Source: Stygiolobus azoricus
Lineage (GTDB): Archaea; Thermoproteota; Thermoprotei_A; Sulfolobales; Sulfolobaceae
Direction of reading: 5' to 3'
Assembly (NCBI RefSeq): GCF_009729035.1
Contig: NZ_CP045483.1
Span: forward strand, 434,001-498,000
Length of the DNA: 64,000 nucleotides
Shown here: positions 36,433 to 47,544 of the stretch, piece after piece
How positions within the stretch are numbered: the stretch's first letter is position 1
Layout: the number at the start of each line of letters is the position of its first letter
Position numbers and translations under genes: made by a program
Notes under the pieces: generated by a model
What the model was told of the DNA's origin: nothing
The model's database searches: none
The model's input: only the letters and a program-made list of their open reading frames with translations

Positions 36433-37857
36433 ATGCCAGAACTACCAAAAACACCCTCCGAAGCACTTGAATTCTTAAAGAAGAATAATATAAAATGGGT
36501 AGACCTACAGTTTACAGATCTACCTGGAAGACTACAGCATATAACCATTCCTGCATCAGAGTTTACTGAGGAGTCCTTCAAGACTGGATTCGGTAAGCTA
36601 GATGGAAGTAGTATAAAAGGCTTTACTACAATTTACGAAAGTGATATGGTTTTGAGGCCGGTTGCTTCTACAATGGCACTAATACCGTGGACACCTGGTG
36701 TAGCTAGAGTTATTACTGAAGTTCATTGGGGTGGCGGTAGGGGAAGATTTGAAAGAGATCCGAGAAATATTGCTGAAACTGCTGAGAAACACCAAGAGAA
36801 CGAGGGATATGTAAGCTTCTTTGGTCCTGAGCTAGAATTTTTCATATTTGATAAAGTAGAGCTTGATGCTGCGTTACCTCAGAGTGGAACAGGTTACAAA
36901 GTATATGCTAGAGAAGCTCCTTGGTCTAAAAACGGAAGTTTTATAATAAGGTATAAAGAAGGATATTACCCAGCTCCACCGGTTGATCAAGTAATGGATA
37001 TAAGGCTAGAAGCTATAAACACGTTAGTAGATTACTTCGGATTCTATATCGAGGCTACACATCATGAAGTAGCTACAGCTGGACAAGGAGAAATAGATTT
37101 CAGATTCTCTACAATGGTAGATACAGCTGACAAAGTACAAACACTAAAGTACGTCCTTAAGAACGTAGCTGCTAAGCACGGCATGGTAGCAACATTCATG
37201 CCCAAACCCATTTATGGTGATAACGGAACCGGAATGCACACACACTTTAGCCTATGGACTAAGGATGGAAAGAAGAATTTGATGTATGATCCTAATGACG
37301 AGTATGCAGAATTAAGCCAGATAGGTAGGTATATTGTAGGTGGATTATTAGAACATGGAAGAGCGTTATCGGCAATAGTGTCTCCTACAACTAATAGTTA
37401 CAGAAGACTAATCCCAGGCTTTGAAGCTCCAGTATACTTAGTGTGGAGCAAGTCTAATAGAAGCGCAGCAATTAGAATTCCAGCTTACTATAAAGGAATG
37501 GAGAAGGCAAAGAGACTCGAATACAGACCTCCAGATCCGTCCTCTAATCCTTACTTAGGATTTGCTGCTATGTTGATGGCTGCTTTAGATGGGATCAAGA
37601 AGAAGACTGACCCAGGTGATCCAATAGACGAGAACATATACCATATGAGCGAGGAAAAGAAGAAGCAGTTGAAGATTAAAGAACTACCTAGATCATTAGA
37701 TGAAGCATTAGATGAGTTAGAGAGTGATAATGAATTCCTTAAGCCTGTATTTAATTCATCAATACTTAGTGCTTACATAGATCTAAAGAGAGAAGAAGCA
37801 AGGGTACTGCAACAATATCCACACCCAATGGAAATATACTATTACTTAGATGTCTAA
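36433..37857 (+). CDS. glnA: Glutamine synthetase
   Basis: A type I enzyme of 474 residues that joins ammonia to glutamate. Motifs are [11 protein letters not shown] (near 54-64), FFGPELEFF (near 125-133), [16 protein letters not shown] (near 214-229), and HTHFSLW, NSYRRL and RIP further on. No adenylylation-site Tyr is obvious. A palindrome and TATA box lie upstream. Its stop overlaps the stop region of a convergent HTH/substrate-binding regulator by 4 bases. Confidence 0.96.
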   Translation: MPELPKTPSEALEFLKKNNIKWVDLQFTDLPGRLQHITIPASEFTEESFKTGFGKLDGSSIKGFTTIYESDMVLRPVASTMALIPWTPGVARVITEVHWGGGRGRFERDPRNIAETAEKHQENEGYVSFFGPELEFFIFDKVELDAALPQSGTGYKVYAREAPWSKNGSFIIRYKEGYYPAPPVDQVMDIRLEAINTLVDYFGFYIEATHHEVATAGQGEIDFRFSTMVDTADKVQTLKYVLKNVAAKHGMVATFMPKPIYGDNGTGMHTHFSLWTKDGKKNLMYDPNDEYAELSQIGRYIVGGLLEHGRALSAIVSPTTNSYRRLIPGFEAPVYLVWSKSNRSAAIRIPAYYKGMEKAKRLEYRPPDPSSNPYLGFAAMLMAALDGIKKKTDPGDPIDENIYHMSEEKKKQLKIKELPRSLDEALDELESDNEFLKPVFNSSILSAYIDLKREEARVLQQYPHPMEIYYYLDV

Positions 37858-38789
37858 GGCAATAATATACCACTTTTTCTCATATTTCTTCTTATCTCAT
37901 TTAAGTCTAAATAAGGGTCGAATACGTAATTTTCTACAGATTTCTTTAGTACTGGATAGTCAATGTTAACTATCGAGGAGTAATCTTGTATCCATCTGTC
38001 CTTATTGTGCAAGAAAGAGGTAAAAGCTTGCTCATATATCTCTTTGAAATATTCCGAGTCTAATCCGTTTCTAATAGCTAACGTACAGCAATGAAGTGGT
38101 TCAAATCTATGAATTATCCTGAAACCTTCATTGGAAAGGATTGTTACGTAAGGCTCCCAAATAGACAACTTTTTAACTTCCTTCTTTCTCATAGCGTTTA
38201 TCATATCTTCAGGACTAGAGAACTCTATGAGAGAAGCTTCAGGATCATATAATAGAGACCAGAACTCCATGCTTGATAACGATGTTGTTGCTATGTAATT
38301 GCAAGAGGGCTCCCCCAATATAGCTCCTCCGCCTTTAGCACCTCCTGCAATGATCTTGAAGTTATTGAAAATTTTCTGAAATAGGAGTTGCGTCACTACG
38401 GGTGACAATGCCATATCGAGCTTTCCCATAGAAAGGTCTTTAGTCACTTCCAATCCATTATTGTAGACTTTGACATCTACGCTATAACCTCTGTCTTTTA
38501 AAAGTTTTATGAAGGGGATGATGAAGGGGTATTCAGCAGCCTTTATGATACCTAATGTTAGAAATTTTCTGGAGGAGAGTCTGACTATAAGGTTTCTTCC
38601 AGCTAGCTTCTTTCTTTCTATTATTCCTTTTTTCTCAAGTTCTGTTAATATTTCCGAGACCCTGCTTTTTGAAATACCTGATAAATTAACAAGGTCAGAT
38701 TGTTTTAACTCTCCGTATTTTCTTATAAGCTCTAGAATTAATGAGTAACTATTATTGTTATGAGTAGTAATTTTATTATCGTTACTCAT
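37854..38789 (-). CDS. HTH regulator fused to an NMT1/SBP-like ligand-binding domain
   Basis: A 311-residue soluble protein. Residues about 15-70 form a winged helix ([20 protein letters not shown], then [10 protein letters not shown]). The rest resembles the substrate-binding proteins of nitrate/taurine/pyrimidine ABC transporters ([58 protein letters not shown]). It has no signal peptide, so it should sense a small ligand in the cytoplasm and switch a promoter. The convergent glnA neighbour hints at, but does not prove, a nitrogen-related ligand. Confidence 0.85.
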   Translation of the reverse strand: MSNDNKITTHNNNSYSLILELIRKYGELKQSDLVNLSGISKSRVSEILTELEKKGIIERKKLAGRNLIVRLSSRKFLTLGIIKAAEYPFIIPFIKLLKDRGYSVDVKVYNNGLEVTKDLSMGKLDMALSPVVTQLLFQKIFNNFKIIAGGAKGGGAILGEPSCNYIATTSLSSMEFWSLLYDPEASLIEFSSPEDMINAMRKKEVKKLSIWEPYVTILSNEGFRIIHRFEPLHCCTLAIRNGLDSEYFKEIYEQAFTSFLHNKDRWIQDYSSIVNIDYPVLKKSVENYVFDPYLDLNEIRRNMRKSGILLP

Positions 38790-38813
38790 TCAATATAAAA
38801 AAATTGTCTTTTC

Positions 38814-39437
38814 CTATAATAAAGTTGATCTCTTTGGCGTTTCTAATAGCCTGAATACGTAGTTTCTTAACGAAGCGTTGTTCTTAAACACTCCTCTAGT
38901 GGCTACTGATGTTAAGGTCGCTTCTTTATCCTTTACCCCCCTCACGTAAGCACACATATGTATTGCATCTCCTATAACCATCACTCCCTTAGGCTCTATA
39001 TCACTGGACATAATCGCATCTGCAACTTGCTCAACTAATCTCTCTTGAATCTGTAGTCTCGACGCGTAATAATTAACTATCCTTATGATTTTGCTGAATC
39101 CGGCAACTTTTCTGCTCTGCCCTACAATATACGCTACATGAATTTTACCTATGAAAGGTAACATATGATGTTCGCATAATGAAGAAAAAGACACGTTCTT
39201 TACCAATACTATTTGATCCTCTTCGCTACTTCCTCCGTTTTCTTTTAGTGAAAAGACTTTAATGTTAGGTTGAGGAGATCTAATGCCGGAAGTCATTTCT
39301 AGCAACGCCTTAGCTACTCTTATAGGCGTTTCCCTAAGTCCTTCCCTATCCGGGTTTTCGCCTAATAACTCTATTATTTCTCTAACTCTTTTTGCAATTT
39401 CTTCAACTAATTTCTCTTGGTCAAGTGTTTCTTCCAT
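38814..39437 (-). CDS. folE: GTP cyclohydrolase I (FolE)
   Basis: About 207 residues. This enzyme opens GTP to make dihydroneopterin triphosphate, the source of pterin cofactors. Zinc ligands are in [10 protein letters not shown] and [21 protein letters not shown] and [12 protein letters not shown] are family motifs. The ATG at 39437 (MEETLDQE) is chosen; an upstream ATG adds 15 residues of low conservation. Pterin may feed the RFAP-synthase branch encoded at 33052-33924. Confidence 0.93.
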   Translation of the reverse strand: MEETLDQEKLVEEIAKRVREIIELLGENPDREGLRETPIRVAKALLEMTSGIRSPQPNIKVFSLKENGGSSEEDQIVLVKNVSFSSLCEHHMLPFIGKIHVAYIVGQSRKVAGFSKIIRIVNYYASRLQIQERLVEQVADAIMSSDIEPKGVMVIGDAIHMCAYVRGVKDKEATLTSVATRGVFKNNASLRNYVFRLLETPKRSTLL

Positions 39438-39512
39438 AACAATAGACTGATTGCGTATGTTAAAATAAAAAGTTTGGTTCAAAAAAATTTGTTACACTAT
39501 AAAAAGTTCAAT

Positions 39513-40604
39513 TTACAAATACTTATAAACAGTTTCTAAGACTATTGCTTTCTTTTTAGTAACTATTACAGTGTCTTCAATTCTCACTCCGAACTTCCCT
39601 TTCAAGTAAATACCCGGCTCTACTGTGATTACCATATTCTCCTTTAAAACGTCGTTAGAAGTAGGGGAGACAGCAGGGAATTCATGAACTTCTATCCCAA
39701 CTCCGTGTCCCGTAGAATGAATGAAATACTTTCCGAACCCCGCTTTCTCAATTACCCTTCTCGCTGCTAGATCTACTTCTGAAGCCTTTACCCCCTCCTT
39801 AATTGTATCTATAGCTTCTAATTGCGCTTGTAGCACAATTTCGTAGATCTTCTTAACCTCCTCAGAATTCCCTTTAATGAACGTTCTGGTGCTATCAAAG
39901 CAATAGTTGCGGTACCTAGCCCCTATATCAACTACAGCGTTATCGTTTTCCCTTATTGTTTTATCACTTGGTACGTGATGAGGGAATGCGGAATTTTCAC
40001 CGAAAGCCACTATTGAAGGAAACGCATAATCTTCTGCTCCTTCATTCCTCATTGTCATATCTATTAGCCCTGCAACTTCTCTCTCTGTAATACCCATGTT
40101 CTGGATTTTTTCGCTACCTATTCTCATTGCTGATGTAGTTATATTCCCTGCCTTCTTTATGAGTTCTAATTCCTCTTCCTCCTTTATCGCTCTCATCATA
40201 GCTAGTTTTTTCGATATATCTATATAATCTCCAACCTTTTCCTTGAAAGAGAGGTAAAAAGAACTGGAAGAATTTTGCATATCTATTCCTACTTTCTTAG
40301 GTGGATTTATTTTATTGACAATAGCGTCAATTAGTCCTCCTTTAAAAACCCTCTCTCCTATCAATGAGTAACTGTAAGATAGTACCTCTATTTTATCACC
40401 CACTTTAGCCTCAGCTCTGTTTTTTTCGAGAACAGGTACTATCAAAGTGGGAACCCTGTCACAATATACTAACGCTACGGCATTTCCTATATCGGTCGTG
40501 ATGTAATCGTAACCGGTAAGGTAGAAGATTGCAGCACCACTTAATACCACACTACACTGTATTCCTTCTTCTTCCATAATCTTATCCAACTTGTTTAATC
40601 TCAT
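39513..40604 (-). CDS. Xaa-Pro dipeptidase/aminopeptidase (M24 family)
   Basis: A 363-residue M24B peptidase. It has the creatinase N-domain and a pita-bread domain with metal ligands in [19 protein letters not shown] (Asp pair), [13 protein letters not shown] (His), VEPGIYL (Glu) and GVRIEDT (Glu). It probably cleaves X-Pro dipeptides from protein turnover. It overlaps moaA by 23 bases at its start. Confidence 0.92.
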   Translation of the reverse strand: MRLNKLDKIMEEEGIQCSVVLSGAAIFYLTGYDYITTDIGNAVALVYCDRVPTLIVPVLEKNRAEAKVGDKIEVLSYSYSLIGERVFKGGLIDAIVNKINPPKKVGIDMQNSSSSFYLSFKEKVGDYIDISKKLAMMRAIKEEEELELIKKAGNITTSAMRIGSEKIQNMGITEREVAGLIDMTMRNEGAEDYAFPSIVAFGENSAFPHHVPSDKTIRENDNAVVDIGARYRNYCFDSTRTFIKGNSEEVKKIYEIVLQAQLEAIDTIKEGVKASEVDLAARRVIEKAGFGKYFIHSTGHGVGIEVHEFPAVSPTSNDVLKENMVITVEPGIYLKGKFGVRIEDTVIVTKKKAIVLETVYKYL

Positions 40605-41532
40605 ACTTGTTCACTCCGAATAGGAAATTAGGCTCTCTTATTGATATAGCTAACCTATAAGCATCTCTCAGCGCGGATATTCTCTCCTCCTCTGTATAAT
40701 TACCTCTTAATATATCTATTATGTCTACACTTCTGTCCTCCTTATACAAACATGTCTTCAGCTTACCGTCTACTGTCAATCTAATTCTATTACATCCTGC
40801 ACAGAAGAAGGGATTAGCATAAGGTTTGACTACCTCAACTTTAACCTTGCCGTATTGATATCTCGGTCTGTTATGTTTATTCCTAGTACCTAGGAATTTT
40901 CCTTTTTCCTTAAGAGTTTTCTTGATCTCGTCAAGGGATACATAGTAATTAAAGGACTCTTTACCCAGCCCTACTGGGTGTAGCTCAATCAAGTGTATCT
41001 CGTCTACTCCCAGATTCTCAGCGAGTTCAATAACTTTGAAAACCTCACTAATGTTTTTCCTCGTAACGACAAAGTTCAACTTTATTGGCTTTAAACCTAC
41101 TTTGTTACATTCTTCTATACCCTTCACAACTTTCTCGAAGCCATTAACTGCAGTTATTTCCTTGAAAAGTTGCGAGGAAGTCGAGTGCAAACTTATATTA
41201 ACTCTGTCCAATCCGGCATCTTTGAGTTTTCTGGCGATCTTATCTAAGAGAAATCCGTTAGTAGTCATTGAAACTTCTTCTATTCCTACATCTTTTAACT
41301 TTCGTATAATCTCTACAATGTCCCTTCTGAGAGTGGGTTCTCCTCCGGTGAGTTTCACGGCTTTTATACCGAATTCTTTCCCGACTTTGGCAACTAAGGA
41401 TATTTCCTCAGCTGTTAACTCACCACCGTCATTTCCCTCACCTTCCATATGGCAGAAAAAGCATGAGAAGTTACATACGTGTGTAACCGTAACCCTTAAG
41501 TCCTCGATCGGCCTCCCGTATTTGTCCTTCAT
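40582..41532 (-). CDS. moaA: GTP 3',8-cyclase MoaA
   Basis: A 316-residue radical SAM enzyme, the first step of molybdopterin synthesis. The N-terminal cluster is CNFSCFFC (Cys 20, 24 and 27), followed by [10 protein letters not shown]. The C-terminal second cluster is CAGCNRIRL with a further Cys in LKTCLY. The usual double Gly at the very C-terminus is replaced by an end at KQVG. Molybdopterin (here probably with tungsten) serves aldehyde oxidoreductases. Confidence 0.94.
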   Translation of the reverse strand: MKDKYGRPIEDLRVTVTHVCNFSCFFCHMEGEGNDGGELTAEEISLVAKVGKEFGIKAVKLTGGEPTLRRDIVEIIRKLKDVGIEEVSMTTNGFLLDKIARKLKDAGLDRVNISLHSTSSQLFKEITAVNGFEKVVKGIEECNKVGLKPIKLNFVVTRKNISEVFKVIELAENLGVDEIHLIELHPVGLGKESFNYYVSLDEIKKTLKEKGKFLGTRNKHNRPRYQYGKVKVEVVKPYANPFFCAGCNRIRLTVDGKLKTCLYKEDRSVDIIDILRGNYTEEERISALRDAYRLAISIREPNFLFGVNKYEIKQVG

Positions 41533-41568
41533 TACTTTTTTATTCTAATTCTGTCCTAATAAGTCAGG

Positions 41569-41769
41569 ATGAAAGAGCTTCTTTGTCCAAAATGCAATAT
41601 TAGAATGGATTTTATAGGTGAAGCTGAAAGTACTAGCGACGGCAAAAAAGTAGTAAGGTATTTTTACAGATGTCCTGCATGTGGAACAAGAATAAACGAC
41701 GAAGAAATAGTGATCTCTAAGGATGAGAGAAACGGAGTGACTATAAGTATTTCTCAACAACTTTTCTGA
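41569..41769 (+). CDS. Small zinc-ribbon protein
   Basis: A 66-residue protein with CPKC (near 6-9) and CPAC (near 35-38), a classic rubredoxin-type zinc ribbon between two beta arms (KKVVRYFYR). The C-terminal part (IVISKDERNGVTISIS) is charged. It probably binds nucleic acid or a protein partner. Its 3' end overlaps the convergent kinase-like gene by 29 bases. Confidence 0.8.
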   Translation: MKELLCPKCNIRMDFIGEAESTSDGKKVVRYFYRCPACGTRINDEEIVISKDERNGVTISISQQLF

Positions 41770-42409
41770 ACATAGAAAAATGGAGGAAAGGTATCAAACT
41801 TATAAGTCCGATAGCTTTTATTCCTAGAAGTTCTTCAGCTTGTTCCTTAGACAGTTCGTAATTAGAGAATAAAGTCTCAATCGCTTTTCCGAAAGTAAGA
41901 GGTTCCTTTATAAAAGTATAAGCTGTGGAAAAAGATATGACAAGCAAGTCCCAACTTCTAAGAGAAATATCCGTGGAAATAATCGCTTGTTCAGCGTCGA
42001 TAACTGCAATTTTTCCTTGAACTGTAATAAAATTTTCCAACTTTGTATCACCCATAACAAAACCCTCATTGTGTATGTGGCGTAAAGCCTTTCCAAGTTT
42101 TTCGAAATGATCTAAATTCCTAATTTCTTCTCCTTCTAGGAACTCTCTGTAAAGGCATATCTGTTCCATATCGAAGTCTATTACTTCAGGTGTTATTATC
42201 TCCCTCCATCTATACGTAAAGAAATTTAACTCTCTGTTCATTCTCTCTTCTGGGTCTGAGCTGTAAGGATAATTCCTGAATGATGGTGAGATAAGATACC
42301 ACTTGAAACTAGTGGATGAACTATAACACTTAATTACCAACTTCTGATTGTCTACCGTAACTATCTTCGTCTGCACGTAAATGTCTTTGAAGAAATCTTC
42401 CAGTCGCAT
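41741..42409 (-). CDS. RIO/Bud32-like protein kinase homologue
   Basis: A 222-residue atypical kinase fold. The catalytic loop is HNEGFVMGDTKLENFI (near 111-126), with Asp and Asn in place, and the metal motif is VIDAEQA (near 134-140, in place of DFG). A lysine in KLVIKCY (near 23-29) may bind ATP. The N-lobe is short. It is not Bud32 itself, because the Kae1-binding tail is absent. The substrate is unknown. It is followed in reverse order by a small gene and a sulfur-relay cluster on the same strand. Confidence 0.78.
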   Translation of the reverse strand: MRLEDFFKDIYVQTKIVTVDNQKLVIKCYSSSTSFKWYLISPSFRNYPYSSDPEERMNRELNFFTYRWREIITPEVIDFDMEQICLYREFLEGEEIRNLDHFEKLGKALRHIHNEGFVMGDTKLENFITVQGKIAVIDAEQAIISTDISLRSWDLLVISFSTAYTFIKEPLTFGKAIETLFSNYELSKEQAEELLGIKAIGLISLIPFLHFSMFRKVVEKYL

Positions 42410-42415
42410 TATATT

Positions 42416-42562
42416 TTAAACTACAGCTTTTATTCTTATTAATTCGCCATCGTCATATACCTCTTCTTGTTTCAGCTTAGAAATTTCTCTTATATCTATA
42501 TTTCTTGGAGAAAAATCCAATATATCTCCATTTTTGTTTAAAATTATTATGACCTCGGTCAC
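42416..42562 (-). CDS. 48-residue protein of unknown function
   Basis: The product begins VTEVIIILNKNGDILDFSPR and continues IDIREISKLKQEEVYDDGEL. The start is GTG 42562 and the stop TAA 42416. The frame is open and protein-like a few codons further upstream, but without another start. It lies between the CysK-like gene and the kinase-like gene on the same strand, with short gaps. No family is recognised. Confidence 0.5.
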   Translation of the reverse strand: MTEVIIILNKNGDILDFSPRNIDIREISKLKQEEVYDDGELIRIKAVV

Positions 42563-42599
42563 GGGATTAAACTTTAGGGGTATTTCCTTAAAAAACTAA

Positions 42600-43505
42600 T
42601 TACACATACTGTGAGAGCTCGTTAGTGTATCTAAACGCATCATCAGGGAATATAAGAACGGTCGCCCCGGTATCGTCTATTAACCCTAATTTCTTAAAAG
42701 CCGCAACTGTAGCTCCAGCACTCAAACCTATCAGAATACCGCTCTTTCTAGCTACATCCTTAACCCCCTCTACAGCCTCTTTTAAAGTAACGTCAACTAG
42801 CCTATCTATTTTGACCATTTTCAGGAATTTATTATCAGGGGTAACTCTCTTTATTCCCGGAATTCTTTCTCCTTCTGCAGGGTTAACCCCTATTATCTCT
42901 ATTTGATCACCTCTCTTTTCCTTAAAATACTTCGCTATACCGACCAAATGTCCAGCTGTTCCAGCCGTGGCTATAATTCTCCTCAAGTTGATCCCGGCAT
43001 TGTTGCACTGTTCTTCAATTTCTTTAGCCGTAGTCTCGTAGTGAGCTAACACATTAACTTCATTATTGAACTGGTCTAGATGCGTATACCCTCCGAAGGA
43101 GCTAAGTCTTTTTACTAAAGGCAGTAAATCGTTGGTTGAAGAACCTGCTGAGATTACTTCTGACCCCAGTAACTTCATCAGTACCGGAAACGCTGAAGGT
43201 GCAGTAGAAGGGACGAATACAGTAAACTTCACGTTGTAGATAGCTGATAACGCCGATAACGCTATACCGGTATTGCCAGACGTAGCTTCAACAAGGTGCT
43301 CTGTTTTCCTTTTTAGTGCTTCTTTGAAGAGAAAGAGCGCAGTCCTATCCTTTATGCTTTGACTTAATGGGTTATAGAATTCGAGTTTGGCCCAGACGTT
43401 ATTTCCTATATTTAACTTAAGAAGGGGAGTAGGCCACATCCCTTCCATTAGTTCTATTGCATTTGTGAATACGTGGAACTCCTTTGACACAATATTGACC
43501 GCCAA
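42600..43505 (-). CDS. CysK/CysM-family PLP enzyme
   Basis: A 301-residue fold-type II PLP enzyme. The PLP lysine is in SQSIKDRTA (near 49-57), [13 protein letters not shown] binds the substrate (near 73-85), and [10 protein letters not shown] is the phosphate loop (near 180-189). It could be an O-acetylserine or O-phosphoserine sulfhydrylase, or a cystathionine beta-synthase-like enzyme. The two sulfur-carrier genes next to it favour cysteine or sulfur-transfer chemistry. Confidence 0.85.
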   Translation of the reverse strand: MAVNIVSKEFHVFTNAIELMEGMWPTPLLKLNIGNNVWAKLEFYNPLSQSIKDRTALFLFKEALKRKTEHLVEATSGNTGIALSALSAIYNVKFTVFVPSTAPSAFPVLMKLLGSEVISAGSSTNDLLPLVKRLSSFGGYTHLDQFNNEVNVLAHYETTAKEIEEQCNNAGINLRRIIATAGTAGHLVGIAKYFKEKRGDQIEIIGVNPAEGERIPGIKRVTPDNKFLKMVKIDRLVDVTLKEAVEGVKDVARKSGILIGLSAGATVAAFKKLGLIDDTGATVLIFPDDAFRYTNELSQYV

Positions 43506-43529
43506 TTATGTTTAATTTTACTATCAAAT

Positions 43530-43760
43530 TTAAGCATTATTATCTCTCTTTACAACTTTCATCCTTATTACGAATTTGCTACCCTCCTTACTCCATCCCA
43601 AATACTGATTGTTCGTCTCTCTACACCACTTCTCTAATTCTGTCACAGCAGCTTCCCACTTAGTTTTGACTATTATTTCCTCACCGTCTTTAGCCTCTCT
43701 GAAAGCCCTCAAGACGTTTACAAGAACTACTGGGCAAACGTCCTCACTATCGATTATCAT
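43530..43760 (-). CDS. TusA-like sulfur carrier
   Basis: A 76-residue protein with the TusA/SirA Cys-Pro motif in SEDVCPVVLVNVLRAF (Cys9), the residue that would carry persulfide sulfur. The usual CPxP is CPVV, so the second Pro is lost. A second region with WEAAVTELEKWCRETNNQYL, where a Cys is present, follows the fold. It overlaps the DsrE-like gene by 4 bases, and the CysK-like gene follows 24 bases later. Confidence 0.78.
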   Translation of the reverse strand: MIIDSEDVCPVVLVNVLRAFREAKDGEEIIVKTKWEAAVTELEKWCRETNNQYLGWSKEGSKFVIRMKVVKRDNNA

Positions 43761-44152
43761 AGGGACAACACCACATCTGATTCTCTTGCCTGGGTTAAAA
43801 ACGTAATACTTCCTGAAAGTTTTACACCATCTTTAAGCTCTTCCTTACTAGCCCCTATAACCTTAAGACCTACTTCATCTACGTAAAACTCCACACCCTC
43901 TTTTATAGCATCGTCAAGCATTTTCTCAGCATCGGTTATCTTAAGCCTTCGCATCTGAAACTTTATGTAGAACCTAGCAAGAAAAGGCATATCTAACTTA
44001 GGTTTTGAGGACTTTAAAAAGAGAGCTACTGCTTGAGAAACCACAAAGACTTTAACTTCCCAGTTTAAAGCCCTAGCTGATAAAGCTAGAGTCAAAGCAT
44101 GATATAGTGCATCTAAATTGTTGTTAGACAGCAAAATTGTAAGCTTAGGCAT
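43757..44152 (-). CDS. DsrE-like protein
   Basis: A 131-residue DsrE/F/TusD-like alpha/beta protein: LTILLSNNNLDALYHALTLA, then NWEVKVFVVSQAVALFL and the C-terminal ESDVVLSL. No cysteine is seen, so it would not carry sulfur covalently as TusD and DsrE do. It may act as a structural or binding partner of the TusA-like protein. First gene of the cluster; divergent from the DUF711 gene at 44200 with 48 bases between. Confidence 0.75.
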   Translation of the reverse strand: MPKLTILLSNNNLDALYHALTLALSARALNWEVKVFVVSQAVALFLKSSKPKLDMPFLARFYIKFQMRRLKITDAEKMLDDAIKEGVEFYVDEVGLKVIGASKEELKDGVKLSGSITFLTQARESDVVLSL

Positions 44153-44199
44153 TCTAATTGATCATTTTCCCAGTAAACTAAAATATTTGTCAAGCATAG

Positions 44200-45204
44200 A
44201 TGGACAGTATGAAAATAAGAGCCATCACTATTTTCTTCGTTTCAGAAGATATGGACAAGTTAGCTAGATATACAGATCAGCTCCAGAACATAAAAGACGA
44301 AGTAGTATGGACAAAAAGAATAGCGTTTCCCCCAGAGCTAAAGGACTTAGACCGTAAAGTAAATCAAATACCTACGGGAAAAGGTGTAATTTATTCAATC
44401 ATACACAGAAGAGCTAAAGGTGAACTGAGAAGTATTGCGGACTTTTTATCTACGGATAAATCGTTCTATGCTTCCGTATTACTTAATGATAGTAAGTATA
44501 TTGACGACGTTGCAAAATTAGTATATTCATTAGACCCCGAAATTGCAACAAGAGTAGCAATACTCGTAAACGAGGAATTCCTAACCACTCCTTACTTTCC
44601 AGTTGGTAGCGCTAACACGATAAATGACTCTTTATCTTCCTCGCTAATTTATGTTAGAGAATTCGAGGAGAACAGAGCGGAGAGAGTTCTAGCATTTGCT
44701 GACGAATACAGCAAAAAAATAAGCAAGGAAATAGGAATAAGGTATCTAGGTATAGATGCTTCTCTGTCCCCATGGATGGAAGAGAGCACTGGAAGACTAA
44801 TAGAAAATCATTCCGGAGAGAAGATGTTCTCTTTCGGACAGTTGTACACGGTTGCGAGTATAAATAAGAGGATATTCGAGCTAGTCTGGAGGCTAAAAAT
44901 AACTCCGATAGGTTTTTCTGAACTCATGTTACCCGTAGCTGAAGACAACGTTTTGATGGAAAGAGTTAGAGAAGGTTCTTTAACCCTATCTCAGCTAATG
45001 GCATTGACTTCTGTTTGTGTTGCTGGATTAGATATGATAGCGGTGAAACGAGACATAGAATTATACAAAAAGATCTTAAGGGATTCCATGGCAATCCAGT
45101 TTACTAAAAGAAGACCTTACGGAATTAGAATTATTCCGTCTACTGGTGAAGGAGAAATTTACCTTAAAGAGTATGGCAAAATACCCGAGATTAAAATAAT
45201 CTGA
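44200..45204 (+). CDS. DUF711 family protein
   Basis: A 334-residue protein of the DUF711 (PFL-like) family. Motifs are ATRVAILVNEEFLTTPYFP (near 124-142), LGIDASLSPWMEESTGRL (near 187-204) and SGEKMFSFGQLYTVASIN. The family has a glycyl-radical-enzyme-like barrel without the radical Gly, and its function is unknown. It is a single gene. Confidence 0.82.
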   Translation: MDSMKIRAITIFFVSEDMDKLARYTDQLQNIKDEVVWTKRIAFPPELKDLDRKVNQIPTGKGVIYSIIHRRAKGELRSIADFLSTDKSFYASVLLNDSKYIDDVAKLVYSLDPEIATRVAILVNEEFLTTPYFPVGSANTINDSLSSSLIYVREFEENRAERVLAFADEYSKKISKEIGIRYLGIDASLSPWMEESTGRLIENHSGEKMFSFGQLYTVASINKRIFELVWRLKITPIGFSELMLPVAEDNVLMERVREGSLTLSQLMALTSVCVAGLDMIAVKRDIELYKKILRDSMAIQFTKRRPYGIRIIPSTGEGEIYLKEYGKIPEIKII

Positions 45205-45266
45205 TACACATTTAAACTACTTTTATAAACTTTACAAATATATATAACATAGACTAGTGAGTAAAA

Positions 45267-46316
45267 ATGGAGGTTCGTAGAGTTCAGAAATTCGGTAAAT
45301 CGACACTTATGGTATCATTACCTGCTGAATGGGTAAAAGAGGTAGGATTATCACCAGGGGAGAGTGTATACTTGGAGGTAGATGAAGACGGAAGCCTAAA
45401 AGTATATCCACCAAATATGAAACTACAAAACGCAACTAAAGAGGTGAAAGTACTTCTTTCAAACAATATAATGCCCGAAATAGTTACGAGGATAATTTAC
45501 GGTTTATACATTCTTGGCTTTGACAAGATCGAGATAGAGAGCAAAGACAAGCTGTTTAGTGAAGACATACTGAGAAAGGTGAAAGAAGCAGTAAGAAGTC
45601 TAATAGGATATGAAATTACGGTTCAGAACGTGGATTATATTCAAATACAGTCCTTCTTAGATCCCACAAAATACACGATGACAAGCTTACTTAACAGGCT
45701 AATTAATAATCTGAAGCAAATGCTCCATTACTTAAGCTTGGGTATAAAAGAGGGTAGTAGGACATTCCTGCAAGAAACAATAGAGTTAGAAAAGGAGGTT
45801 GATAGACTTTATTATCTAGCTTTAAGGCAGTTGCTCCTTTCACAATCTAATCGTAGCTTGGCTTACATGATAGGTGTTAAAAGGATACAGCTGATAGGAA
45901 ATAGAATATTAATAAAGGCGATTGAGGAGTCTGCTGATGAAATAAGTGAAGCTGCTACTGACTTGTTGACTCTCACACCCCAAGAACTTGAAGAAGTCAA
46001 AAATTACTGGAACAACATGTTCGATTTAATAGAGCAGTCTACAGCAATAATAGACCATACTATGAAAGTCCTTGCCAAAGAAGACGCTAAATTGATAAAC
46101 GAGACTATGGAAGAACTCAGAACCCTCAGGAGGGTTTTAATAAGCGAAGCCACAAACATAGAGAATTCAACTTCTAATATAAAGAACTACAGGATACTAA
46201 TAGCTATAAGGACAGTTAATCTGAGATTATATAACGCTATCAGAAGAATGGAACCCATAGTTGAAATAGCATTTAATAGAAGCTTAGAAAATACTAAGGA
46301 AATAGTTATAGACTAA
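45267..46316 (+). CDS. AbrB-PhoU family regulator
   Basis: A 349-residue protein. Residues 1-48 form an AbrB/SpoVT-type swapped-hairpin DNA-binding domain ([20 protein letters not shown]), followed by PhoU helical repeats. Such archaeal PhoU regulators are thought to control phosphate uptake. A TATATATAAC about 24 bases before the ATG suggests a leaderless mRNA. It converges on pncB with a 4-base overlap. The other PhoU-like protein in the window (2607-3239) lacks the AbrB part. Confidence 0.9.
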   Translation: MEVRRVQKFGKSTLMVSLPAEWVKEVGLSPGESVYLEVDEDGSLKVYPPNMKLQNATKEVKVLLSNNIMPEIVTRIIYGLYILGFDKIEIESKDKLFSEDILRKVKEAVRSLIGYEITVQNVDYIQIQSFLDPTKYTMTSLLNRLINNLKQMLHYLSLGIKEGSRTFLQETIELEKEVDRLYYLALRQLLLSQSNRSLAYMIGVKRIQLIGNRILIKAIEESADEISEAATDLLTLTPQELEEVKNYWNNMFDLIEQSTAIIDHTMKVLAKEDAKLINETMEELRTLRRVLISEATNIENSTSNIKNYRILIAIRTVNLRLYNAIRRMEPIVEIAFNRSLENTKEIVID

Positions 46317-47482
46317 TTAGGAAGCTTCTTTAACTGTTCTAGAACATATTCTCTTATTTCTTTTGCAGACGGTAGATCAGTAATTATCTTACCCCTTTCC
46401 ATTACTTTTTTCAACAGTGGTTTACACTCTGGTCTTGGAGGTTGTACGTCGAGTAATGTAATTACGTCTGTATCTGGAGTATCTCCGCATCTGTACACTT
46501 GTTTTGCTCCAGGCCATTTTCCTCTTTTAGTGAAGGGTATCCACTTGCCGTTTTCGAACTTTTCTACAATATCGGCACTGAAATCAACACCTTCAGATGG
46601 AGTAGCTATACTTGTTCCGACACCGAAGCCATCAACTACATCCCTTAATTGTATAATATCATCTTCATCTATTCCACCGCTAACGTATATCTTAACGTTA
46701 GTAAAACCGTGAATATTGAGAGTCCACCTAACCTCTTGAATTATCTTCCTAAAATTCCCTCTTCTACTTGACGGTGTATCTAACCTGATTCCGTACAACT
46801 TATCCTTGAGTAACTGAGCTGCCTTTAGTGCTTCGGTTCTCTCGTCTTCAAAAGTGTCCACAAGCATTATTCTCGCTACATCAGGTGGCATGGCTTCGTC
46901 AAAGGCTTTCCACGCCTTTACGTTATCACCTACAGACAGCATTAACGCATGAGGCATAGTTCCCGACGGCTTTACGCCTATAGTTTTTTCATTAAAGGCT
47001 CCCGATACGCCATCACAACCTCCTATATAAGCAGCTCTATCCACCATCGGAGCTATAGCCGGGTGAAGCGCTCTTAATCCGAAGAATAAAACTGTCTTGT
47101 CTAATGCCAGTCTCTTTATCCTAGCTGCCTTTGTAGATATACTTGAGTAATGTCTTAAAATCCCGAGAAAAGCCGTTTCATAGACACCGAAATCTAAGTA
47201 GTTACCTTCTATTATCATAACTGGTTCAATTTCCTTAAAGAGCGTACCTTCAGGCATCGCGTATACTGTTACATCTTTTCCTTCCAGGAGATTTAACACT
47301 TCTTCTAGCCCAGTAAAAACTGCCCATTTGTAGTCTTTAGGGAGGCCGTAGGAGTGTATTTCCATTCTAACTTTGACTTCCTTAAGTCCTAAATGCTCTA
47401 AAGTTCTTATTGTTCTATCGAAATAAACGTCCGTTATTTCTCCCTTTAGTATCGAAGCCTCATTGGCTATGTAAAATCTCAT
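46313..47482 (-). CDS. pncB: Nicotinate phosphoribosyltransferase
   Basis: A 389-residue enzyme making nicotinate mononucleotide for NAD. Family motifs are [12 protein letters not shown] (near 134-145), [14 protein letters not shown] (near 169-182), [13 protein letters not shown] (near 235-247), [10 protein letters not shown] and [12 protein letters not shown] for phosphate binding. The C-terminus has two Cys (YRCGDT; RPECKP). It stands between the PhoU regulator and the ribosomal operon, facing away from the latter. Confidence 0.94.
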   Translation of the reverse strand: MRFYIANEASILKGEITDVYFDRTIRTLEHLGLKEVKVRMEIHSYGLPKDYKWAVFTGLEEVLNLLEGKDVTVYAMPEGTLFKEIEPVMIIEGNYLDFGVYETAFLGILRHYSSISTKAARIKRLALDKTVLFFGLRALHPAIAPMVDRAAYIGGCDGVSGAFNEKTIGVKPSGTMPHALMLSVGDNVKAWKAFDEAMPPDVARIMLVDTFEDERTEALKAAQLLKDKLYGIRLDTPSSRRGNFRKIIQEVRWTLNIHGFTNVKIYVSGGIDEDDIIQLRDVVDGFGVGTSIATPSEGVDFSADIVEKFENGKWIPFTKRGKWPGAKQVYRCGDTPDTDVITLLDVQPPRPECKPLLKKVMERGKIITDLPSAKEIREYVLEQLKKLPN

Positions 47483-47544
47483 TATCCATCGAAATTAGAA
47501 AGTCAGATTAACTTTTAAACCTTAAATGAGTGATTAGTAGGCGT

